DNA of 12,935 bases from contig JADZBT010000144.1 in the NCBI GenBank assembly GCA_020851915.1, positions 1 to 12,935 of the forward strand, read 5' to 3'. The DNA comes from Alphaproteobacteria bacterium (GTDB lineage: Bacteria > Pseudomonadota > Alphaproteobacteria > Rickettsiales > RI-342). Of the stretch, positions 1 through 10,136 are shown piece by piece. The first letter of the stretch is position 1. Each line of letters opens with the position of its first letter. Under the pieces are notes generated by a model. That model did not search any database. It was given only the letters and a program-made list of their open reading frames with translations, and had not been told where the DNA came from. A program made the position numbers and the translations under genes.

Positions 1-395
1 AATACCGCGAATGGTTCGTTACCGATAACGTTCCGCGCGCACCATACGGCATGGCCTAGCCCCAGCGGTTGTTGCTGGCGGATGAAAATGATGTTGCCGG
101 GATCGGGCAGCCAGTCGCGGGTTTCCTGCAACTCGCGGTTCTTATTTCGCTCGTCGAGCACCGACTGCAATTCGTAGGAATGGTCGAAATGGTTGTTGAT
201 GGCGTTCTTGCTGCGCCCGGTGATGAAGATGAATTGCTCGATACCGGCGGCGCGCGCCTCGTCGAAGGCATAATGCACCAGCGGCTTGTCGACGATGGGC
301 AGCATCTCCTTGGGCAACGATTTGGTGGCGGGCAGGAAGCGCGTCCCCAACCCTCCGACCGGGAATACCGCCTTGCGTACGGGTGCATGTGCCAT
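1..395 (-). CDS. galU: UTP-glucose-1-phosphate uridylyltransferase, N-terminal part (cut by window edge)
   Basis: Makes UDP-glucose from UTP and glucose-1-phosphate in the cytoplasm, feeding envelope polysaccharide synthesis. About 131 codons are visible out of roughly 290 in the family; the C-terminus lies beyond position 1, and the frame is open to the edge. The start reads MAHAPVRKAVFPVGGLGTRF, with the nucleotide-binding loop GGLGTRFLPATK at residues 14-25 and the GalU/RfbA-type KEMLPIVDKP just after. GLGHAVWCARN near residue 113 is a strong GalU signature, and EPFAV follows at the edge. The ATG at 393-395 is preceded by GAGG (405-408) with a 9-nt spacer. It lies downstream of the pnp terminator, so it probably has its own promoter, but I saw no convincing -35/-10 pair. 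The name is secure to the nucleotidyltransferase family and very likely GalU. Confidence 0.9.
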   Translation of the reverse strand, partial: MAHAPVRKAVFPVGGLGTRFLPATKSLPKEMLPIVDKPLVHYAFDEARAAGIEQFIFITGRSKNAINNHFDHSYELQSVLDERNKNRELQETRDWLPDPGNIIFIRQQQPLGLGHAVWCARNVIGNEPFAV

Positions 396-471
396 CGCGC
401 TTTTCCTCAGGTTTTTGAGGTGGAAAGAGTAGCGAAACAAGGAGCATAAAGCAATAGAGCGTTTCCCTATA

Positions 472-496
472 TTCCCTCCCCCGCAGGGGGAGAAAA
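472..496 (-). repeat. Short GC-rich palindrome between pnp terminator and galU
   Basis: CTCCCCC (476-482) and GGGGGAG (486-492) form a perfect 7-bp stem with a 3-nt loop. Read as minus-strand RNA, two G-U and two A-U pairs extend it to about 11 bp (472-496). It directly follows the T-run of the pnp terminator and has no T-run of its own in this direction. It could protect a 3' end, act as a second terminator element, or be a copy of a dispersed intergenic palindrome. Only a genome-wide count can tell. Confidence 0.5.
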
Positions 497-531
497 AAAC
501 AAAAAGCCCGGACAGCGGCGCTGCCCGGGCT
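491..531 (-). terminator. Rho-independent terminator of the pnp transcript
   Basis: AGCCCGG (505-511) pairs with CCGGGCT (525-531). Inside, CAGC (513-516) pairs with GCTG (520-523) around a GGC loop, with one A/C mismatch separating the two stems. On the minus strand the hairpin is followed by TTTTT (501-505), G, then seven T (493-499). It begins 18 nt past the pnp stop codon, so it ends the rpsO/pnp message and separates it from galU. Confidence 0.93.
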
Positions 532-549
532 TCCTCAGAATAAAGGCGC

Positions 550-2742
550 TTAGGCCTGACGACGACGCGGGCGCTCGTCGCGGCGACCGCCGTCGCGTCC
601 ACCCTTCGAGGGGGGCGCTTTGGAGATCGGGCGGCTCAGCGTGTCGCGGATGTCGGCGCCGGTCTTCTGATCGACAGCACGCATGCTGAGGCGGTATTTG
701 CCGCGCTCCATGTCGATGCACATGACCTTTACCTTGTCGCCTTCGTTCACCTTATCGGTGACCTTTTCGACGCGCTCGTCGGCCAGTTCGCTGACATGCA
801 CGAGGCCTTCGGTCTTGCCCATGAAGCGCACGAATGCGCCGAAATCGACGATGCGTACGACCTCGCCGTCATAGATGGCGTTCATTTCCGGCTCGGACAC
901 GATCGCGCGGATCATTTCCTCGGCCTTGTCGCCCGACTCCTTGTTCACGGCGAAGATGTAGATGCTGCCGTCGTCTTCGATGTCGACTTTAGCACCCGAT
1001 ACTTCGCAGATCTCGCGGATGACCGAACCGCCCGTACCGATGACTTCGCGGATCTTGTCCTTCGGGATAGACAGCGAAGTGATCTTCGGAGCGTGCGGGC
1101 TGATGTCACCACGCGAGCCATCAATGGCTTTCGCCATCTCGCCCAGAATGTGGAGGCGGCCCTTGTTCGCCTGATCGAGTGCCACCTTCATGATCTCGGT
1201 GGTGATGCCGTTGATCTTGATGTCCATCTGCAGCGCGGTGACGCCTTTTTCCGTACCCGCCACCTTGAAGTCCATGTCGCCCAGATGATCCTCATCACCC
1301 CTGATGTCGGAGAGGACGGCGAATTTGTCGCCTTCCTTGATGAGGCCCATCGCGATACCCGCGACCGGACGCTCCAGCGGAACGCCTGCGTCCATCATCG
1401 CGAGCGATGCGCCGCACACGGATGCCATCGAGGACGAGCCGTTCGACTCGGTGATCTCGGAGACAACGCGGACGGTGTACGGGAACACTTCCTTGCTCGG
1501 AATGAGCGCCTGCAATGCACGCTTCGCGAGCTTGCCGTGGCCGATCTCACGACGGCCGGGAGCGCGCAGGAACCCAACTTCACCCACCGAGAACGGGGGG
1601 AAGTTATAATGCAGCATGAACTGCTCGCGGCTGTCGCCTTCCATGGTGTCGACCACCTGCTCGTCCTGCGCGTTGCCCAGCGTGGTCACGACCAGCGCCT
1701 GGGTTTCGCCACGGGTGAACAGCGCCGAACCGTGGGTGCGCGGCAGCACGCTCACTTCCGCCTGAATCTGACGGACATTGTCGGTCTTGCGGCCATCGAT
1801 GCGGACGCCGGTGCTGAGAATATCGCCACGGACGATGTCTGCCTCCAGCTGCTTCAGGATACCACCGACTGCGGACTTGCTGACGGTTTCATCCGTAGCG
1901 AATGCTTCCTTCACGGCTTTCTTCGCGGCGGAGAGTTTCTCGGTGCGCGCCTGCTTGTCGCGCAGGGCATAGGCCTCGCGCAGCGGAGCTTCTGCCATGC
2001 CACGGATACGCTCCACCAGCTCGTCGGCATACATCTTGTCGTTCACCGCCCACGGCTCTTTTGCGCTCTCTTCAGCGAGGCTGATGATGAGGTCGATGAT
2101 CGGCTGGAAATTCTTATGACCGAAGGTCACCGCGCCCAGCATGACTTCCTCGGAAAGCTCTTTCGCTTCCGATTCCACCATGAGCACGGAGGTGCGCGTA
2201 CCGGCCACGTACAGGTCGAGATCGCTCTCAAGCAGTTCCGCAGGCGACGGGTTCAGCACATACTGGCCGTTGATGTAACCCACACGCGCGCCGGCGATGG
2301 GCCCCAGGAACGGGATGCCGGAAATGGTCAGGGCCGCCGAAGCACCCACCATCGCGGCCACGTCCGGGCTTGCGTCCGTCTCATGCGACACCACGGTGCA
2401 GATCACCTGAGTCTCGTTGCGGAAGCTCTCGTGGAACATCGGGCGGATCGGGCGGTCGATGAGGCGCGAAGTCAGCGTCTCTTTTTCGCTCGGGCGCGAT
2501 TCGCGCTTGAAGAAGCCGCCGGGGAACTTGCCGGCTGCGTAGTATTTCTCAACATAATTCACCGTCAGCGGGAAAAAGTCGATGTCCGGCTTCGCCTCTT
2601 TCTGCGCCACCGCCGTGCAGAGCACGCGCGTGTCGCCATAGGACACCATTACCGCACCATTGGCCTGACGCGCGAAGTGGCCGGTTTCCAGCACCAGCTT
2701 CTTGCCGCCCCACATAATCTCTTTACGTATAATATCGAACAT
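550..2742 (-). CDS. pnp: Polyribonucleotide nucleotidyltransferase (PNPase)
   Basis: Phosphorolytic 3'-5' exoribonuclease and degradosome component; works as a trimer in the cytoplasm. At 730 residues it is slightly longer than E. coli PNPase (711). In order: first RNase PH-like domain (about 12-145), helical linker (about 240-320), second RNase PH-like core (about 325-545), KH domain (about 552-612) with GXXG at 569-572, and S1 domain (about 622-692). The core shows GSSSMA (436-441) for phosphate binding and GDEDHLGDMDFK (482-493), whose D485, D491 and K493 match E. coli D486, D492 and K494. The tail after residue 705 is rich in Arg, Lys and Gly. The ATG is preceded by AAGGA with a 9-nt spacer; the family start MFDI confirms it over M10. 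It lies 117 nt after rpsO, across a stem-loop that may mediate autoregulation, and before a strong terminator. Confidence 0.98.
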   Translation of the reverse strand: MFDIIRKEIMWGGKKLVLETGHFARQANGAVMVSYGDTRVLCTAVAQKEAKPDIDFFPLTVNYVEKYYAAGKFPGGFFKRESRPSEKETLTSRLIDRPIRPMFHESFRNETQVICTVVSHETDASPDVAAMVGASAALTISGIPFLGPIAGARVGYINGQYVLNPSPAELLESDLDLYVAGTRTSVLMVESEAKELSEEVMLGAVTFGHKNFQPIIDLIISLAEESAKEPWAVNDKMYADELVERIRGMAEAPLREAYALRDKQARTEKLSAAKKAVKEAFATDETVSKSAVGGILKQLEADIVRGDILSTGVRIDGRKTDNVRQIQAEVSVLPRTHGSALFTRGETQALVVTTLGNAQDEQVVDTMEGDSREQFMLHYNFPPFSVGEVGFLRAPGRREIGHGKLAKRALQALIPSKEVFPYTVRVVSEITESNGSSSMASVCGASLAMMDAGVPLERPVAGIAMGLIKEGDKFAVLSDIRGDEDHLGDMDFKVAGTEKGVTALQMDIKINGITTEIMKVALDQANKGRLHILGEMAKAIDGSRGDISPHAPKITSLSIPKDKIREVIGTGGSVIREICEVSGAKVDIEDDGSIYIFAVNKESGDKAEEMIRAIVSEPEMNAIYDGEVVRIVDFGAFVRFMGKTEGLVHVSELADERVEKVTDKVNEGDKVKVMCIDMERGKYRLSMRAVDQKTGADIRDTLSRPISKAPPSKGGRDGGRRDERPRRRQA

Positions 2743-2798
2743 ATCTCTTTTTCCTTCTCTTCTCTCTTCACTACACCGCTATGCGCTCGCGCGCAGGC

Positions 2799-2823
2799 AG
2801 GCGGCGGAACCCTTCCGCCGCCT
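2799..2823 (-). promoter_or_regulatory. Stem-loop in the rpsO-pnp intergenic region
   Basis: AGGCGGCGGAA (2799-2809) and TTCCGCCGCCT (2813-2823) form a perfect 11-bp stem closed by a 3-nt loop. On the minus strand it is followed by CCTGCC-like sequence and no T-run, so it is not a typical intrinsic terminator. In E. coli, a hairpin at the equivalent place in the pnp leader is cut by RNase III and used by PNPase for autoregulation. The same role is inferred here from position only. A purine-rich stretch of about 30 nt leads from it to the pnp start. Confidence 0.6.
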
Positions 2824-2859
2824 TCTATGCCGTCATGATGCTATAACGTTTCAATGGAT

Positions 2860-3129
2860 TTACTTACGCAGGTTCAACCGCTTGATGAGCGCCTCATAGC
2901 GCGCTACATCGGTCTTCTTCAGGTAGTCCAGCAGACGCTTACGGCGGCCAACCATGATCAGCAGGCCACGGCGCGAATGGTGATCCTTCACATGCGCCTT
3001 AAAATGTTCAGTCAGGTTGTTGATGCGCTCGGTAAGCAGCGCAACCTGCACCTCGGACGAACCGGTATCACCGGCCTTCACCGCGTATTCCTTTACCAGC
3101 GTAGTCTTACGCTCTGCAGTAATCGACAT
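2860..3129 (-). CDS. rpsO: 30S ribosomal protein S15
   Basis: Primary 16S rRNA-binding protein of the 30S platform. The 89 residues equal the usual S15 length and start MSITAERK. The helical protein carries GDTGSSEVQVALLTERI (residues 20-36), then LTEHFKAHVKDHHSRRGL with the conserved HxxDHHSRRGL-type rRNA-binding loop, VGRRKRLLDYL, and a basic C-terminus. I chose the ATG at 3127-3129 because AAGGAG (3137-3142) sits 7 nt upstream and the family starts there. An in-frame upstream ATG at 3147 would add six residues, overlap the truB stop and bury this site. It begins 14 nt after truB and precedes pnp, the usual order. Confidence 0.98.
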   Translation of the reverse strand: MSITAERKTTLVKEYAVKAGDTGSSEVQVALLTERINNLTEHFKAHVKDHHSRRGLLIMVGRRKRLLDYLKKTDVARYEALIKRLNLRK

Positions 3130-3136
3130 CGTATAA

Positions 3137-3142
3137 CTCCTT
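3137..3142 (-). promoter_or_regulatory. Ribosome binding site of rpsO
   Basis: AAGGAG with a 7-nt spacer to ATG 3127-3129. It decides the start of S15 against the in-frame ATG 18 nt upstream, which would lie on the far side of this site. Confidence 0.85.
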
Positions 3143-3143
3143 C

Positions 3144-4061
3144 TCACTCAATGTTAAACACGCGGACGGGCTTGAGCACAGTGCCCGCAACCTCCCCCAG
3201 TGCGACCATCCGCCCCTCGCGCTTGACGCGCACGATGCGATGGCCCTGGGAGAATTGCGGCAGGGATCCCACGATCCCTATCGCCTGTCCGTTCCGGAGC
3301 CGTTGTTCTTCCGCCGCCGTGATATCCAGTGCCAAGATGTCGTCCAGCACAGCATCCACGGGCAGCAAACCCCGAAAAAGGCCGGGATTATGCACCAACT
3401 CCTCCAGTTTATCCAGCGAAATCGCATCTTTCTCAAAGAACTGCCCTACCTGCGTGCGGCGGAGCATAGAAACATGACCTAAGCAACTGAGTTTTTGCCC
3501 AAAATCACGCGCAAGCGCGCGCACATATGTACCCTTGCCGCAGGTGACCTCAAAGGTGGCGTGGTCGGCATCTGCAATGGCCACCAATGCGAGCGCATGC
3601 ACCGTCACGGTTCGTGCCGCCAGCACCACCTCCTCCCCCGCCCGCGCCAGCGCGTAGGCACGCTTGCCATCTACCTTGAGGGCGGAATAGGCCGGGGGCA
3701 TCTGCGTGATGTCGCCGATGAATTCAGGGAGAATGGCAAGCATCTCCTCGCGGGTCGGGCGCTTATCGCTCGTTCGCGTTACCGCACCCTCGGCATCGTC
3801 GGTTTCCGTTTCCGCGCCCCAGCGCACGGTGAAGCGGTATCCCTTCGTCCCGTCCATCGCATAGGAAACGGTCTTGGTCGCCTCGCCGATCGCCAGCGGC
3901 AGGATACCGCTCGCCAACGGGTCGAGCGTTCCGGCATGGCCAATTTTCTTTACCTTGAGCAGCCGTTTGACGCGACCGACCGCCTGCGCGGAACTGAGCC
4001 CCAGAGGCTTGTCCAGCACCAGCCAGCCGTGGCGGAGGTTAATTGGAGGATTCTGAGTCAT
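3144..4061 (-). CDS. truB: tRNA pseudouridine(55) synthase
   Basis: Converts U55 of the T-loop of tRNAs to pseudouridine. With the start chosen here it has 305 residues (E. coli 314). Residues 12-24 read GWLVLDKPLGLSS, the family's opening strand. GHAGTLDPLASGILP (41-55) holds the catalytic aspartate at residue 47, and later KGTYVRALARDFG is the conserved active-site block. The C-terminal part matches the PUA-like tail ending in VFNIE. The ATG at 4059-4061 is preferred since homologues start a few residues before the GWL motif. An open extension to 4166 only duplicates rbfA coding sequence in another frame. The start overlaps the end of rbfA by 23 nt, suggesting translational coupling, and rpsO follows 14 nt after the stop. 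Confidence 0.96.
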   Translation of the reverse strand: MTQNPPINLRHGWLVLDKPLGLSSAQAVGRVKRLLKVKKIGHAGTLDPLASGILPLAIGEATKTVSYAMDGTKGYRFTVRWGAETETDDAEGAVTRTSDKRPTREEMLAILPEFIGDITQMPPAYSALKVDGKRAYALARAGEEVVLAARTVTVHALALVAIADADHATFEVTCGKGTYVRALARDFGQKLSCLGHVSMLRRTQVGQFFEKDAISLDKLEELVHNPGLFRGLLPVDAVLDDILALDITAAEEQRLRNGQAIGIVGSLPQFSQGHRIVRVKREGRMVALGEVAGTVLKPVRVFNIE

Positions 4062-4452
4062 CCGGCTTGGAGAGGTCGCGCTGCACCTGCGGCGCATGGA
4101 GCAGCGTGCCGATGCGATGAGCATTGTCGAAGGATTCATCGAGCTTGAAGGTGAAGCGCGGCACATGGCGCAGGTACATCCGCTTCGCGATCAGGCGGCG
4201 CACTTCCGATACCACCACCTGCAATGCCTTGAGCAACGCCTTGCCGTCGCCCTGCCCGCCCAGCGGCGCGACGTAGACCGTCGCGTTCTTGAGGTCGGGG
4301 CTGATATGCACTTCCGACACCGTCAGCGAGACCGACGAAAGCGTGGGGTGATACACCTCCTGCCGCATGAAGATGTCGGCGATCACGTGGCGCAACTCCT
4401 CGCCTACCTGTAGCTGGCGCTGCGATGGGGGTTTGGAACCGCCTTTGGACAT
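4039..4452 (-). CDS. rbfA: Ribosome-binding factor A
   Basis: Late 30S maturation factor binding near helix 1 of 16S rRNA. It has 137 residues, typical of the family. The single KH-like domain runs from about residue 15 to 118. It contains RQLQVGEELRHVIADIF at the start, the block VSEVHISPDLKNATVYV around residues 45-61, and the segment RRLIAKRMYLRHVPRFTFKL (84-103) that is diagnostic (family pattern R..lakrl.lR..P.l.F). The C-terminal tail is short and acidic. The ATG at 4450-4452 has GGGAG (4459-4463) with a 6-nt spacer. It sits 27 nt after infB and overlaps truB by 23 nt, the canonical infB-rbfA-truB order. Confidence 0.96.
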   Translation of the reverse strand: MSKGGSKPPSQRQLQVGEELRHVIADIFMRQEVYHPTLSSVSLTVSEVHISPDLKNATVYVAPLGGQGDGKALLKALQVVVSEVRRLIAKRMYLRHVPRFTFKLDESFDNAHRIGTLLHAPQVQRDLSKPDDSESSN

Positions 4453-4479
4453 GGCATACTCCCGCTGGTCACTTGCCAG

Positions 4480-7340
<2,861 letters not shown>

Positions 7341-7344
<4 letters not shown>

Positions 7345-7922
7345 GCGTCTGTTATCTTTCTCTCATTCCGTAATATCGCCAAACGGCGCAATTCCTTCGC
7401 CAGCCGCCCGGTGGTTATATCGGCTTTTACGCCAATATGCACCGTATTCTCTTTTCCTACTGCGCGGGAGAGTGCTTCCGCAGGAAACAACTCGAATACA
7501 TCTTCCGCCGCAGCCTTTTGTTTTAACTTCCTTTTTCCGTCTTCCGCCGCATCGCTCGCCTGAATGAGCAATACCGGCCCATTTCCTTCCAGCAGCGTCC
7601 GAACCTTCTCGAATCCCATCACCGCAGCGCCCGACTTCCGCGCCAGCCCCAACAGATCGAGGCACTTGCGCGCGAGCAGCCGGTCGGCCTGTTCCACCAG
7701 TGCCGCAGCATCCACGCCCGCACCGAGTTTCCCTTCCGCGCAGGCACGGGTGATGCATTCCGCATCCGCCGCAACCCACAGGCCAACGCCGGGCAGGTTG
7801 CCATCAATATCCGGCAACCACCGCCCATCCGGGCCTTCCGCGAACCGGAGCATCCGCTCCGGCGGTAATACCGCACCCGTCACCGCGCAGAGCAACTGTG
7901 GCTGTGCCGATTCCGGGTGCAT
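7341..7922 (-). CDS. ylxR: YlxR-family RNA-binding protein with C-terminal L7Ae-like domain
   Basis: Two-domain protein of 193 residues encoded between nusA and infB in Alphaproteobacteria. The N-terminal YlxR (DUF448) domain (about 8-75) shows CAVTGAVLPPERMLRF (12-27) and GNLPGVGLWV (41-50), matching the family pattern C.vtg...p..eLlRfv...PGRGaWv. The C-terminal part (about 80-185) resembles ribosomal L7Ae, with LLGLARKSGAAVMGFEKV (90-107) and LLIQASDAAEDGKRKL (118-133). The domain binds structured RNA; in Firmicutes YlxR has been linked to RNase P. The precise role here is inferred. Odd point: the signature arginine (PGRG) is a valine, codon GTT at 7785-7787. The ATG at 7920-7922 lies 6 nt after the nusA stop with no clear Shine-Dalgarno, so translation is probably coupled. 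The stop overlaps the infB start by 4 nt. The symbol is given by family and position. Confidence 0.9.
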
Positions 7923-7928
7923 AGACCG

Positions 7929-9470
7929 TTACGCCGTAGCGCCGCCGTCTTGCGCCGCCTCGTCGCCTTCGAACCAGTGCGCGCGCGCTGCCATGATGAT
8001 CTCATCGATCTGCGCGTCGCTCAGACCCGCCGCCGGAACAAGCTCACGGAACTCATCGCGCGCGAGGTCGGCCAGATCGTCACGGCTCTTGATGCCGCCT
8101 TCGACCAGCGCCATCAGTATCTCCTGCGTCATATGCGGGAATTCCAGCATCTCATCGGAAATGCCCAATTCCTCGCACTTCTTCTTGAAGGCCTGTTCCT
8201 TTTCCTCGAGGAAATCGCGCGCGCGCTTCTGAAGCTCGGTCGCAACGTCCATATCGAAGCCTTCGATATCCGCAAGGTCTTCCAGATCGATATAGGCCAC
8301 TTCTTCCACCGACACGAAGCCTTCCGACGCCAGCAATTCGCCGATGACGTCCTCGACGTTCAGCGCCTCGATAAGCAGTCTGGACGCATTGTTGAATTCG
8401 TCAGCACGGCGCGTGGATTCCTGATCCTCGGTCATAATATCGACATTCCAGCCAGAGATCTGCGAGGCAAGACGCACATTCTGCCCACGGCGTCCGATGG
8501 CGAGGCTCAGCTGCTCCTCGGCCACCACCACGTCGAGGCGATGCGCCGCTTCGTTCACGACCACCTTGGACACTTCTGCGGGTTGCAGCGAGCTGATGAT
8601 GAGCTGCGCGACGTTCTCCGTCCACGGAATGATGTCGATGCGCTCGCCCTGCAATTCGTTGATGACCGCCTGTACGCGCGATCCGCGCACGCCCACACAG
8701 GAGCCGACCGGATCGATGTTGGAATCATGCGAGATGACGCAGATCTTCGCGCGCGATCCCGGATCGCGGGCCACGGCCTTGATCTCGATGATGCCGTCGT
8801 AAATTTCGGGCACTTCCTGCGCGAACAGCTTGGCAAGGAACATCGGATGCGTGCGCGACAGGAATATCTGCGGGCCGCTCTTCTCGCGGCGTACATCGAG
8901 GATGTAGGCGCGGATACGGTCGCCCTGCTTGAAATTCTCGCGCGGAATGGATTCATTGCGCTGGATGATGGCTTCCGCCGCCCCCAGATCCACCACCACG
9001 TTGCCGAACTCGACGCGCTTCACCACGCCGTAAATAAGATCGCCCTTGCGGTTCTTGAATTCCTCGAACTGCTGGTCGCGCTCGGCGTCGCGCACCTTCT
9101 GGATGATGACCTGCTTGGCGGTCTGTGCGGCGATACGGCCGAAATCGATGGGCGGCAGCGGATCGAGCAGCACCTGCCCTACTTCCGCATCGGCCTGACC
9201 CATGGCCTTCGCCTGCGCGACGGTGATCTGCGTCGCGGAATCTTCTACCACGTCCACCACTTCCAGCTGGCGGAACAGGTGCATCGCGCCGGTCTTGCGG
9301 TCGATCTCCGAGCGGATGTCCAGCTCGTGGCCGTATTTGCGGCGGCCTGCCACCTGCACGGCGTTCTCCATCGCGTCCAGCACGGCCTCGCGGTCGATGC
9401 CCTTCTCGCGCGCTACCGCGTCTGCGATCTGGAGTATCTCTCTGTTTTCAATCGTTGCTGCTTGTGCCAT
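7929..9470 (-). CDS. nusA: Transcription termination/antitermination factor NusA
   Basis: Binds RNA polymerase near the RNA exit channel, enhances pausing and intrinsic termination, and takes part in rRNA antitermination. At 513 residues it is near E. coli length (495). The N-terminal polymerase-binding domain covers about 1-135, with IADAVAREKGIDREAV (15-30). An S1 domain spans about 142-206, and KH1 holds DPGSRAKICV (236-245) and GVRGSRVQAV (260-269). KH2 has AIGRRGQNVRLA (324-335). The C-terminal extension holds two acidic helix-hairpin-helix repeats (about 365-415 and 440-495) joined by a charged helix (420-440), as in proteobacterial NusA. The ATG at 9468-9470 has AGGA (9480-9483) with a 9-nt spacer. 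It lies 45 nt after rimP and 6 nt before ylxR. NusA itself could act on the terminator in the leader of this operon. Confidence 0.98.
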   Translation of the reverse strand: MAQAATIENREILQIADAVAREKGIDREAVLDAMENAVQVAGRRKYGHELDIRSEIDRKTGAMHLFRQLEVVDVVEDSATQITVAQAKAMGQADAEVGQVLLDPLPPIDFGRIAAQTAKQVIIQKVRDAERDQQFEEFKNRKGDLIYGVVKRVEFGNVVVDLGAAEAIIQRNESIPRENFKQGDRIRAYILDVRREKSGPQIFLSRTHPMFLAKLFAQEVPEIYDGIIEIKAVARDPGSRAKICVISHDSNIDPVGSCVGVRGSRVQAVINELQGERIDIIPWTENVAQLIISSLQPAEVSKVVVNEAAHRLDVVVAEEQLSLAIGRRGQNVRLASQISGWNVDIMTEDQESTRRADEFNNASRLLIEALNVEDVIGELLASEGFVSVEEVAYIDLEDLADIEGFDMDVATELQKRARDFLEEKEQAFKKKCEELGISDEMLEFPHMTQEILMALVEGGIKSRDDLADLARDEFRELVPAAGLSDAQIDEIIMAARAHWFEGDEAAQDGGATA

Positions 9471-9515
9471 GGTTCCGTGTCCTAAATTGGGTTATGTTTA
9501 TTCACTGTTTAAAAA

Positions 9516-10040
9516 TTACTGATTCGCTTCTGCTTCCTGTGCCGCCTCGTGCTGGGCGATCAACTCGTCGGTCAGCACCAGCTTCGCCTGCGACAGCGCG
9601 GCGAAGGGGATTTCTACATCCTTGCCGTCATCGGTACGCACTTTTATCTTCTCCGCCGCCATGCCGCCCAGTATGCCGCGAAACCGTCTGCGCCCGTCGA
9701 GCGGCAGCGCGGTTTCGAGTTTCGCTTCGTGGCCAGCATAACGCTCAAAATCCTTCACCCGCACCAGTGGCCGGTCGATGCCCGGAGAGCTGACCTCCAG
9801 CGAATAGGCGCTTTTTATCGGGTCTTCCACGTCCAGCAGCGCCGACACGGTATGGCTCACCGAGGTGCAGTCGTCAAGCGTAATCCCCTTGCCGTCCAGC
9901 CGGTCGAGCATGATCTGCAATACCGGGCGATTATCACTTCCCGACAGGCGGATACGCACGATCTCATACCCCTCCGCACCCAATGCGGGAGCGATGATCT
10001 CTTCAATGCGCGTTCCGATGCCCGAACTGATAAGGCTCAC
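9516..10040 (-). CDS. rimP: Ribosome maturation factor RimP
   Basis: Assists assembly of the 30S head. With a GTG start at 10038-10040 it has 174 residues (E. coli 150; alphaproteobacterial members often longer). The N-terminal domain (about 8-95) shows GIGTRIEEIIAPALGAEGYE (7-26), VRIRLSG (28-34) and the hallmark YSLEVSSPGIDRPL (79-92). The C-terminal Sm-like domain (about 96-155) ends in an Ala/Glu/Gln-rich tail. GTG is chosen because AGGA (10049-10052) sits 8 nt upstream and homology starts just after it. The in-frame extension to an ATG at 10163 would translate straight through a terminator hairpin and lacks similarity. First gene of the rimP-nusA-infB operon, 45 nt before nusA. Expression probably depends on read-through of the leader terminator. 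Confidence 0.95.
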   Translation of the reverse strand: MSLISSGIGTRIEEIIAPALGAEGYEIVRIRLSGSDNRPVLQIMLDRLDGKGITLDDCTSVSHTVSALLDVEDPIKSAYSLEVSSPGIDRPLVRVKDFERYAGHEAKLETALPLDGRRRFRGILGGMAAEKIKVRTDDGKDVEIPFAALSQAKLVLTDELIAQHEAAQEAEANQ

Positions 10041-10048
10041 CTGAAAAA

Positions 10049-10052
10049 TCCT
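10049..10052 (-). promoter_or_regulatory. Ribosome binding site deciding the GTG start of rimP
   Basis: AGGA with an 8-nt spacer to GTG 10038-10040. It begins only 3 nt after the T-run of the leader terminator, so a terminated transcript would lack it. Confidence 0.7.
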
Positions 10053-10087
10053 AACAAAAAAGGCGGGCTGTTCGGCCCACCTTGTTT
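10053..10087 (-). terminator. Intrinsic terminator within the rimP operon leader (putative attenuator)
   Basis: On the minus strand AAGGTGGGC (10083-10075) pairs with GCCCGCCTT (10068-10060) around a 6-nt CGAACA loop, giving 9 bp. One pair is G-U and becomes a C/A mismatch if read from the plus strand, so the element is oriented with rimP. Six T follow (10056-10061), and AACA/TGTT flanks can extend the stem. Any transcript carrying the rimP ribosome binding site must pass this hairpin, because no promoter fits between them. Confidence 0.85.
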
Positions 10088-10107
10088 TTGTATCAAAGCT
10101 GGCGGGG

Positions 10108-10136
10108 TTTCTAGCACTTTTCCCGTTTAGTGGCAA
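10108..10136 (-). promoter_or_regulatory. Candidate promoter P2 of the rimP operon
   Basis: -35 TTGCCA (10131-10136) and -10 TAGAAA (10108-10113) are separated by exactly 17 bp. The seven bases after the -10 box are CCCCGCC, a GC-rich discriminator of the kind seen in stringently controlled promoters. The start would be near 10101, giving a leader of about 60 nt that contains the terminator. Prediction from sequence only. Confidence 0.45.

Noticed and set aside
796..2838. 680-codon plus-strand open frame opposite pnp
   Set aside because: It is antisense to a complete PNPase with all catalytic motifs. His/Asp/Arg-rich composition is typical of a shadow frame in GC-rich DNA.
4062..4166. N-terminal extension of truB to 4166
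   Set aside because: It only overlaps rbfA in another frame. TruB homology starts just after the ATG at 4061.
7917..9485. 522-codon plus-strand open frame opposite nusA
   Set aside because: Exact antisense shadow of NusA, with no recognisable motif and no ribosome binding site.
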